A stretch of DNA of 64,000 nucleotides, taken from the NCBI GenBank assembly GCA_022822545.1, contig JAJEBE010000053.1:1-64000 (forward strand), read 5' to 3'. Position numbers and translations under genes: made by a program. Shown here piece by piece: positions 34,358-40,844 of this stretch. The notes beneath the pieces were generated by a model, which worked only from the letters and a program-made list of their open reading frames with translations, was not told the DNA's origin and searched no databases. The stretch comes from Anaerolineae bacterium (lineage in GTDB: Bacteria > Chloroflexota > Anaerolineae > Aggregatilineales > Phototrophicaceae). Each line of letters starts with the position of its first letter. Position 1 is the stretch's first letter.

Positions 34358-35552
34358 ACGGCGTCGGAAAATCCAGGGCGAAGAGAATCTGCTCTCGGCC
34401 AATCCTAATACGCTCGACCCCAAAACTGCCGATGCCATCGGTTTCGGTTTGGGAGATTTGGCGCTGGAAATCGCCGCAGCCGATAATGAGTTTCAAGCGA
34501 TTGAAGCCGTAAGCATTCAAGAGATCCACCCCAATTCAATACAGCCGCGTTATTCCATCCCGCATGACTTGACCGATATCTTCGCGCTGCATCCGCGGAA
34601 TTTGGTCGACATCTTTGAGCGCTGGATTATCGAAGTTCAGCTCGAGACCGGTCAGAAAGATTTTGATATAGTGCCCTATTTGCGCGGCGATGCCACTCGC
34701 CGCGGCCAACAAGCTGAAAGCGACGAGAGTGATGCGGCCCCGGCCGAGCAGCCGCCTTCGAGCAAAGAGCAAAGCTTGATGAAAGTTGTCGATCTGGCCG
34801 CCAGCATTCGCCGCGACGGTTTGTCGAATCCGATAAGCCTGGTGCGCCATGACGACCACTACGAGATTGAAACGGGAGAGCGCCGCTGGTTGGCATATCA
34901 TCTGCTGTATTGGAAATTCGGTGATGGCGACCGCCGGCTGGATGGCAGCCTGGTGAACTGGTCGAGGATTCCGGCGCGGATCGTCAAGCAGGTTGATGTT
35001 TGGCGGCAGGCGAGCGAGAACAACGCGCGCGACAATCTCAACGCGATCAGCCGCGCCCGGCAGCTTTCGCTCTTGCTGATGGACTTGCACGGCTGGAGCA
35101 ACTTCGCCACGATCGACGACAGCGAGAACGAGCAGGCATTCTACGCGCAGGTTGCTGACGGGGTCCGCTGGCGCATTCCGCGCGGACAGGGCGAGCGCCT
35201 GCTCAACGCCATGGGCTTGTCACATGCGGGTCAGTTGCGGCAGTATCGCGCCCTCTTGCGTTTGCCGGCCGATCTTTGGCGCAAGGGCGATGACGAAAAT
35301 CTCACCGAAGGCGAACTGCGGAAAATGAAAGCGGCGCTCGATAGCGTTACACGAGTAACGGTAGGCTCGTCAAAGCGCAAGAAAGATGCGGTGGCCCGCC
35401 TCGCCGCCGATGCCAGCCAATGGCGAAACAGACTCCGCAAAGAGATTAATTCCATCGATCCCAACAACAAACCCAAGATACGCCGTCTCATCGAAGCTGA
35501 GATACGCCAATTAATGCGGCTAATCACCGATCTCGACGATACCCACGCCTAA
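34344..35552 (+). CDS. ParB-family partition protein with long N-terminal insertion
   Basis: 402 residues from ATG 34344, with GGAGG upstream inside parA. The ParB/Srx CTPase motifs are visible: [17 protein letters not shown] (N-terminal strand), [27 protein letters not shown] and [15 protein letters not shown] (the ENxxRxxLN signature). Between the first and second motifs there are about 85 extra residues, including an acidic, glutamine/proline-rich stretch, that ordinary ParB proteins lack. A KorB/HTH-like helical region and a basic C-terminus follow. A palindrome resembling another just downstream of the gene lies in its 3' end. Confidence 0.88.
   Translation: MSSRERRRKIQGEENLLSANPNTLDPKTADAIGFGLGDLALEIAAADNEFQAIEAVSIQEIHPNSIQPRYSIPHDLTDIFALHPRNLVDIFERWIIEVQLETGQKDFDIVPYLRGDATRRGQQAESDESDAAPAEQPPSSKEQSLMKVVDLAASIRRDGLSNPISLVRHDDHYEIETGERRWLAYHLLYWKFGDGDRRLDGSLVNWSRIPARIVKQVDVWRQASENNARDNLNAISRARQLSLLLMDLHGWSNFATIDDSENEQAFYAQVADGVRWRIPRGQGERLLNAMGLSHAGQLRQYRALLRLPADLWRKGDDENLTEGELRKMKAALDSVTRVTVGSSKRKKDAVARLAADASQWRNRLRKEINSIDPNNKPKIRRLIEAEIRQLMRLITDLDDTHA
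35345..35360. promoter_or_regulatory. Candidate parS-like palindrome 1
   Basis: CGTTAC and GTAACG flank ACGA inside the 3' end of parB. Aligned over 20 bases it matches 16 positions with the site at 35632. It differs from the canonical chromosomal parS. Confidence 0.4.
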
Positions 35553-35586
35553 ACAGAACCGGTCTCCCGCCATCTTCAGAAAAACC

Positions 35587-35620
35587 GAGAGGCGCATCGG
35601 TTGATACGCCTCTCATTTAC
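35587..35620. terminator. Bidirectional hairpin terminator between parB and the primase gene
   Basis: GAGAGGCG (35587-35594) pairs with CGCCTCTC (35607-35614), with ATC/GAT continuing the stem around a GGTT loop. On the minus strand it is followed by GGTTTTTC, a good T-run for ending the primase message; on the plus strand only ATTTAC follows. Confidence 0.7.
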
Positions 35621-35631
35621 TCAGCGCTTAT

Positions 35632-35647
35632 CGCTACACATGTAACG
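35632..35647. promoter_or_regulatory. Candidate parS-like palindrome 2
   Basis: CGCTACACATGTAACG has a perfect TACACATGTA core. It is followed by GGTATACCG and a further CTATACCG. It is closely related to the palindrome at 35345 and sits in the gap between the two convergent genes. Confidence 0.4.
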
Positions 35648-35686
35648 GTATACCGACCGCTCTATACCGCCACACGACCTCTCATT

Positions 35687-37711
35687 CTAGGCTAACATCG
35701 GCGCGAGCAGACCGACGCTGACGCGCTCCTCATCATCACGGACAGCATGTCCGGCCAGCGCCAGCACCATCTCCCGATAGTTGTCACGCAGCGCTAGATA
35801 CACGTTGCCATTGCCGAATTCTTTCAACATCCGATACGCCACGCCGCGCCGCGCCGGCCGCCGCACCTCGCGACCGCAGTCATCCAGCGCGCACAAATAA
35901 CTGCCGATCGTCTCAGCCACCTTGTCCTCAGCGATACATGCGCTCACCGACTCATAGGACAGGCGGACACGCTCGTAGCGCATTTTCGACGCCAATGACC
36001 TGGCACGGTCCCATAAGCGCTTCATAAGGCCGCCAGCCCCAGCTGCCGACTCCCCGCCATCGCGCAAGACACGCAGACGCACAAACTCTTCGACTGACAA
36101 TCTCTCGTAGCGGACCGGCGGGCATGGCTCCGATGTCAACGTCCAGGCCGAAGCCCCTTGGGCGCAAACCTGAACGCCGGACTCGCCACGCCGCAACATC
36201 GCCGCGCCTATATGTCGCCAGGCCGGCGCCCGATAGCCCTCGCGCGTCTCCAGCCAATAACCGGCCGTCGCGCCGCGCTCGTCACGCCGGCGCCGCCGGG
36301 GCAAGCAGCGCAAGTTCTCCCAACTCAATGCAAATCGACCCACATGCGCCGTCGCGCTCACGCCCAGTTCATTGTTATAGCGCCGAAGCGTCCGCGCATT
36401 TACTCCCAGCCGCTCCGCCATCGTCCGCATTGGAAGGCGTGGAGACAAGCGCCGAATGTACTCCCGGTGCAGCGCCCGTCGGTAGACGTGAGCCGATTTC
36501 ACATCCCGCGCCTCAAGGCGATCCGATGGCGTCATGCCAACATTCAGCACCCAGAGCAGCCGTCCGATGCTGGGCGCCCGAAACAGCAGCTCCACCGGCC
36601 GGCCGCGCTTGCGAGAATAAAGTCCCTTGATGTCCAGGTATTCTACATATCTTCTAGCTATGATATGCCGACCATTGAAGGTGCTCAGCTCACCGGTCAA
36701 ACTCTGTAGAACGCTCTTCCGGTCCAAGCCGTATTTTTGACCCAACGCTATGGCTTCGCTCAGAGTGAAGTAGGATTCCGTCTGCCAACCTTCCAGGTAC
36801 AGGATGTCCAGCAGTCGAGCGACTATGGTCGAGCCTTGTTCCTTCAATAGTGTCTCTCTCACAGAATTCGGTACACCGCCATGATGCTCCTCGCTGATTC
36901 CATTGATTCTATAGGCGCTGCGCACTGTCCTCTGTGCTTCGCGCAGCCGGTCGCCGACTGTCTCATACTTGTGATCCACATGACCCATTGTCCGGGCATG
37001 CAAAAGACTCAAGCGCGTCTCCGCATCGACTTGACTAATTCTCCGGTCTCTGGCCACTGACGCCGTCCGATACAAGGCGTTATTTCGACCGATCCGCGGC
37101 GTCAAGCGTCGGTATAACTCAGTTAAATCGGTCTCCTTGCTGTTCCGCGCCAGTTTGGCAGGTGTGTCTGACGGGTTGGCATCCACATGGAAGTAGCACA
37201 ACAGGTTGTCTACGCCCGTTCGGTCAAGTCTTTTCGCATCGTTTCCATTGATCGGACGGTAGAGGAAGCCGTCAATCACCGATGGCGGTGCTACCACATA
37301 GGACCGCTCGCCTTTGATATCGCCGCCATCAAACTGATGCGTCGGCACTTTCTCGTCCGTGCGAAAATACACGTGGTAACCTCGGCGTGTCTTAACCGTG
37401 TAGCTCGCTGCCAGATCCGGACGATGGCGACAGAAACGCCGGTAGCGCAGATGGTCATCGAAGTCGATCACGATCAATCTGGATACACGTCCGCATACGA
37501 TCCCAAGCCCTTCGCCGGATTTAGCGAATGCTCCTTTTACCTCTCCTTCGGTCATGACGCGTTTCTGATAAGCTCGCCATTTGATGGCTGGTTTCTTCGG
37601 CTGGCGCCGGGCGGCATCTCCCCACACTGGAATTACAGAAATACCGACTTTCGCCAAGGAAAGCGCGCGCTCAAGCAGCGAATTATGTCCTTTTGCGGTG
37701 TCTTTTTTCAC
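35687..37711 (-). CDS. Primase-polymerase (bifunctional Prim-Pol domain) protein
   Basis: 674 residues from a GTG at 37711. The N-terminal ~180 residues are an archaeo-eukaryotic-primase Prim-Pol domain: LIVIDFDDHLRYRRF (catalytic DxD, Asp 83 and 85), TRRGYHVYFRT (His 113) and GGDIKGERSYVVAPPS. The rest is helical and basic, with a helix-turn-helix near MRTMAERLGVNARTLRRYNN. No Walker A helicase domain is present, unlike phage and many plasmid Prim-Pol fusions. It is convergent with parAB. Such proteins initiate replication of plasmids and other elements, so this is the best candidate replication protein of the island. Confidence 0.88.
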   Translation of the reverse strand: MKKDTAKGHNSLLERALSLAKVGISVIPVWGDAARRQPKKPAIKWRAYQKRVMTEGEVKGAFAKSGEGLGIVCGRVSRLIVIDFDDHLRYRRFCRHRPDLAASYTVKTRRGYHVYFRTDEKVPTHQFDGGDIKGERSYVVAPPSVIDGFLYRPINGNDAKRLDRTGVDNLLCYFHVDANPSDTPAKLARNSKETDLTELYRRLTPRIGRNNALYRTASVARDRRISQVDAETRLSLLHARTMGHVDHKYETVGDRLREAQRTVRSAYRINGISEEHHGGVPNSVRETLLKEQGSTIVARLLDILYLEGWQTESYFTLSEAIALGQKYGLDRKSVLQSLTGELSTFNGRHIIARRYVEYLDIKGLYSRKRGRPVELLFRAPSIGRLLWVLNVGMTPSDRLEARDVKSAHVYRRALHREYIRRLSPRLPMRTMAERLGVNARTLRRYNNELGVSATAHVGRFALSWENLRCLPRRRRRDERGATAGYWLETREGYRAPAWRHIGAAMLRRGESGVQVCAQGASAWTLTSEPCPPVRYERLSVEEFVRLRVLRDGGESAAGAGGLMKRLWDRARSLASKMRYERVRLSYESVSACIAEDKVAETIGSYLCALDDCGREVRRPARRGVAYRMLKEFGNGNVYLALRDNYREMVLALAGHAVRDDEERVSVGLLAPMLA

Positions 37712-37714
37712 AGC

Positions 37715-37754
37715 TGTTTAACCTTTATTTCCTACAAATGCTTGTTTAACCTTT
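37715..37754 (-). repeat. Two 12-bp direct repeats upstream of the primase start (iteron-like)
   Basis: TGTTTAACCTTT occurs exactly at 37715-37726 and 37743-37754 (28 bases apart, start to start). The first copy supplies the AAAGG upstream of the primase GTG on the minus strand; the second overlaps the -35 box of the divergent RNA promoter. Confidence 0.6.
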
Positions 37755-37770
37755 TGCAATTTGTTATAAT
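37742..37770 (+). promoter_or_regulatory. Strong promoter firing away from the primase gene
   Basis: TTGTTT (37742-37747), exactly 17 bases, and a perfect TATAAT (37765-37770). Transcription would begin near 37777 and run into a gene-free but highly structured stretch. Confidence 0.65.
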
Positions 37771-37801
37771 AAAAGCACAAGCGGAACACCCGAAAAAATA
37801 G

Positions 37802-38065
37802 GGTGCCGCGGATGCTCGGTGGATCGGCTCTTGCGCGAACACGGACCGATCCGCCTGAGAGTACAACAGGTATGACCGCTAGTCGGTCACTTGTGAGGAG
37901 AGGCGGCCACCTCTCCTCTGCCTTTGGAACTGGAGTGAAAAACTTCTGCTGGTTTCAGGTTACTCCACGAGGCTGTTCCCCGCATTTTTCGGCGGCAGAT
38001 GAGGATAAATCTGCTGTTTCAGATGCAGGAAGATGACCAGCACTCAACTTGTCACCGCCGGCACC
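37802..38065 (+). ncRNA. Putative structured RNA of about 265-290 nt, family not recognised
   Basis: The 5' and 3' ends pair: GGTGCCG (37802-37808) with CGGCACC (38059-38065), extended by CGG/CCG across one bulge. Inside are stem A (CTCGGTGGATCGG with CCGATCCGCCTGAG, 13 pairs with one bulge, 37815-37859), stem B (ACAGG-TGACCG with CGGTCA-CTTGT, 37866-37894), stem C (GAGGAGAGG with CCTCTCCTC, 9 bp, 37895-37918), stem D (GGAGT with ACTCC, 37932-37966) and a GCAGAT/ATCTGC hairpin (37995-38014). A TTGTTT-17-TATAAT promoter lies upstream. It lacks the conserved sequences of RNase P RNA, tmRNA, SRP RNA, 6S and common riboswitches as I know them. Confidence 0.55.
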
Positions 38066-38110
38066 AAGATTTCATGCTCTTGCGGGTCAGTGTCTCGACT
38101 TCAGTTACAC

Positions 38111-38128
38111 TCTCTATATTTATACAGT
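38111..38128 (-). promoter_or_regulatory. ACTGTAT-family motif, site B
   Basis: On the minus strand it begins ACTGTATAAATATAGAGA and is nearly identical to site C at 56627. It lies just after the structured RNA and closes the island that site A opens, in the same orientation. Confidence 0.45.
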
Positions 38129-38319
38129 CTATAAGATTTCGCCGCTGATCGCAAGTATTTTCGTCGAATTGGATTGAGGCGAGGCGGGATGAGGCGCGAC
38201 CCTGAATTAACGAATATATGTTCTATTCTTGCGGGGGCAGGGAGATAAGCTTTGTAGCAGTCTTAAGATGTGCGCTGTTAGGAAAAGAAATGGTTGGAAA
38301 CACGAACGTTTTTAGATTG

Positions 38320-39123
38320 TCACTCGAGAATGTTATCCAAAACGGATAAAGGCGTAGCTGCCAGAAGGCCAGCGTCGATCGGCAGAACGACGCCCGATAT
38401 CCAGCGCGCTTCGTCGCTGGCGAGGAAGACGGAGGCCCAGGCGACATCCCAGGCATTTCCTTCGGTACCTAGGGGACCGGCTTTGCGGCGGAGGGACTGT
38501 GTGCGTTCATCAAGGTGGCGCACGAATGCGCCGTGGATGTGCCCTGGCGCCAGGCAGTTGACGCGGATATTGTCGCGCCCATGATGTACCGCCAGGACCC
38601 GTGATAATTGCACCGCGCCCGCTTTGGTCACGGCGTAGGGCACGTTGCGGCTGAAGCCGGCGCGCAGGCCATCGATGGAGGCGATATTGATGATGGAGCC
38701 GCCTCCGCTCGCGCTCATTAAGGGAATCGCGTGTTTGCAGGCCAGCATCATGCTCTTGAGGTTGATGTTGAAGGCTTCGTCGAGATCGGCGGCGTTCACT
38801 TCCGTGACCATGCCCATGCCGTAGGTGGCGACATTGTTAAACAAGATGTGCAAGCCGCCGTAACGCGCGCGACATTCGTCGATCATTGCTCTGCAGGCGT
38901 CTTCGCTCGTCACATCGGCTTGAAAGACACTGGCTTCGCCGCCCGCCTCGGTGATATCGCGCAACGTTGCTTCGGCCCGTTCGCCATCGTAATCGACCAG
39001 CAAGACTTTCGCGCCCTCGCGCGCGAAGAGTGCTGCGGTGGCGTAGCCGGTGCCGGCCGGTTCTCCACGCGAGCCCGCGCCAACTACTGTGGCGATCTTC
39101 CCTGCCAGACGTCCGCTGTTCAT
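38320..39123 (-). CDS. SDR-family oxidoreductase
   Basis: 267 residues. The Rossmann motif is an expanded form, VVGAGSRGEPAGTGYATA, as in a subset of SDRs; the NNVATYG segment replaces NNAG, and the catalytic SxxxxxYxxxK region reads NIASIDGLRAGFSRNVPYAVTKAG. The C-terminal ARWISGVVLPIDAGLLA is usual. It is the last gene of a four-gene minus-strand run (flippase fusion, decarboxylase-like, SDR, SDR). The substrate is unknown. Confidence 0.9.
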   Translation of the reverse strand: MNSGRLAGKIATVVGAGSRGEPAGTGYATAALFAREGAKVLLVDYDGERAEATLRDITEAGGEASVFQADVTSEDACRAMIDECRARYGGLHILFNNVATYGMGMVTEVNAADLDEAFNINLKSMMLACKHAIPLMSASGGGSIINIASIDGLRAGFSRNVPYAVTKAGAVQLSRVLAVHHGRDNIRVNCLAPGHIHGAFVRHLDERTQSLRRKAGPLGTEGNAWDVAWASVFLASDEARWISGVVLPIDAGLLAATPLSVLDNILE

Positions 39124-39153
39124 GTGATGTGTTCTCCAATTTGAATCCGGTAA

Positions 39154-39975
39154 TTAATCCATCTGCGCGCCGCCGTTGACGACGTAAGACAGGCCCGTGA
39201 GAAAACCCGCCTCTTCTGAGGCCAGGAAGGCAGCCATTCCGGCGATATCGTCCGGTTCGGTCATGCGGCCCAGGGGGATACTGGCGACCTCGCTCTCCAT
39301 CATTTCTTGGCGGTAGTGGCTGATGCTTGTGTCAGCCGGGGCCAAGGCGGCGGCGATCTCGTCAATTCGCTCGGTGGCGACCAAGCCCGGGCAGATCGCG
39401 TTTACGGTGATGCCATGCGGCGCCAATTCCTGCGCCAGTGCTTGCGTGAAGCCGCGCACAGCGAATTTAGATGCGCAGTAGGCGGCGTAGCGCGCGACGC
39501 CTTTCCGGCCCGCGGTAGAGGAAATATTGATGATGCGGCCGCCTCCTCCTTGCGCCAGCATCGCCCGGGCAGCCGCTTGGCTGCAAAGAAATACGCCTTT
39601 GACGTTCACGCGCTGGACCAGATCAAAGGCGTCTTCTTTGAGTTCGACAACGGGCACGCGATCAGGACCGGCGGGCGCGCCGGCGTTGTTCACCAGAATG
39701 TCAATCCGTCCAAAGGCAGCCAGCGCGGTATCTACCATCAACTGAACATCCTGCGAGGACGAGACATCGGCATAGACGGGCAGGGCGCGTCGGCCGAGTG
39801 CTTCAATCTCGCTTGCGACAGCGGGCAATCCCTGCCGCGGCGCTTTGTCCTCGTTCAAGTCATTGATGACCAGATCGGCGCCTTCTTGCGCCAGGCGGAG
39901 GGCAATCGCTCGCCCCAGGCCGCCCGCGCCAGCGGCGCCAGTGACCAGGGCGACCTTGCCATTTAAGTTGTACAT
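39154..39975 (-). CDS. SDR-family oxidoreductase
   Basis: 273 residues from ATG 39975, with AGGAG upstream; a longer open frame upstream overlaps the previous gene in another frame and is not family-like. Motifs are VTGAAGAGGLGRAIALR (dinucleotide binding), NNAGAPAG, and NISSTAGRKGVARYAAYCASK (catalytic Ser, Tyr, Lys). The C-terminal FLTGLSYVVNGGAQMD is typical. It lies 30 bases upstream of the second SDR, so the pair may catalyse successive oxidations or form one pathway with the decarboxylase-like protein upstream. Confidence 0.92.
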   Translation of the reverse strand: MYNLNGKVALVTGAAGAGGLGRAIALRLAQEGADLVINDLNEDKAPRQGLPAVASEIEALGRRALPVYADVSSSQDVQLMVDTALAAFGRIDILVNNAGAPAGPDRVPVVELKEDAFDLVQRVNVKGVFLCSQAAARAMLAQGGGGRIINISSTAGRKGVARYAAYCASKFAVRGFTQALAQELAPHGITVNAICPGLVATERIDEIAAALAPADTSISHYRQEMMESEVASIPLGRMTEPDDIAGMAAFLASEEAGFLTGLSYVVNGGAQMD

Positions 39976-39995
39976 ATCGCTCTCCTGTCCTGTCG

Positions 39996-40832
39996 TCACT
40001 GGAGTATTCGCTGGTCGCCGAGGTCCTTGCCGCCGACGGTTTTGGTCAGGCTGGCGCTGCGATATTCGTGAATCTTGAGATCGGCAAAGGTGTTGACGAT
40101 ATTGTATTGGGTTGGCATATCCTCCCAGCGCGCGTGGTGGAAGGAGAGCTCTCCATCGGCAAGATATTGCTCCAGGATTCGGCGGTTGGGTGCCGCAGCC
40201 GGCGTCAGCGTGGCATAGGCGATATCGGCTTTGCCCCATTCGCCGGTGCGCGGCATATACTTGTAATGCAGGATGCCGGCGCTGCTCGCGCTTCGCTGTA
40301 GGTCATCGATCTTGTCGCGTGTCAGTTCCCGCGGGTTCGCCAGTTTCATATCCAGGAATTTGAAGCCCAGCCAACTCGCCGTGATGTGATATTTGCCGCG
40401 GAGGTGCAGAGGCGTGGGCAGTTCGCAATAGATTTTGGAGAAGCCCAATTCTTCGCGGCCGGTGATGATGGGGTCAGTCAGGTTCTCCCAGAGCACGGTC
40501 AAGAATTGACCGCGCGCTTCGTCGCGAAGCCCTTTGTAACGCGCCGGAAAGGAGACGCCCAGCGTGTTGTATCCGCGCCCGGCCAGCCATTCGATTTCGC
40601 TGATGTAGGAAGCGCTGACGGTGACGACCGGGTCGCCCTCGAGCTGAAATCCTGGCGGCAGCATCGCTTCCAGTTGATCAGCATCCGTGAGGAAACTCAG
40701 GCTGAAGATGCTGCTGCGCGGTGTATCGCGATTGTCGAAACGCTCGCCGTCGGGCCCGCGCCGCGGTCCGGTGCGCGGACCGAAATGTGTTGGCATGCGG
40801 TACATAGCCTGAGCGTCAAAGTCGTAAGGCAT
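39996..40832 (-). CDS. Acetoacetate-decarboxylase-family protein
   Basis: 278 residues. The family pattern is seen in VSASYISEIEWLAGRGYNTLGV and in PIITGREELGFSKIYCELP, where the lysine of FSK occupies the Schiff-base position of acetoacetate decarboxylase. The fold's beta strands continue to about residue 260. AAGGATG precedes the ATG. Many ADC-family members with SDR neighbours are aldolase/dehydratases or uncharacterised, so decarboxylation of a beta-keto acid is only a possibility. It sits 20 bases upstream of an SDR gene. Confidence 0.8.
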   Translation of the reverse strand: MPYDFDAQAMYRMPTHFGPRTGPRRGPDGERFDNRDTPRSSIFSLSFLTDADQLEAMLPPGFQLEGDPVVTVSASYISEIEWLAGRGYNTLGVSFPARYKGLRDEARGQFLTVLWENLTDPIITGREELGFSKIYCELPTPLHLRGKYHITASWLGFKFLDMKLANPRELTRDKIDDLQRSASSAGILHYKYMPRTGEWGKADIAYATLTPAAAPNRRILEQYLADGELSFHHARWEDMPTQYNIVNTFADLKIHEYRSASLTKTVGGKDLGDQRILQ

Positions 40833-40844
40833 GGGGACATCCTT

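Larger units (their letters stand above)
37712..38319. other. 608-base gene-free region beside the primase gene, possible origin
   Basis: It contains two 12-bp direct repeats, a strong plus-strand promoter, an apparently structured RNA and ACTGTAT site B. No convincing ORF is present: a 77-codon plus-strand frame lies inside the structured stretch and lacks a ribosome binding site. The last ~190 bases, up to the SDR stop at 38320, show nothing further. Confidence 0.6.

Noticed and set aside
37803..38036. 77-codon ORF in the structured region
   Set aside because: There is no ribosome binding site, the composition is Ser/Arg/Gly-rich, and it runs through perfect hairpins, so an RNA is the better explanation.
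37802..38065. Retron, group II intron, RNase P RNA, tmRNA or SRP RNA
   Set aside because: No reverse transcriptase is nearby, and the diagnostic conserved sequences of those RNAs are absent as far as I can see by eye.
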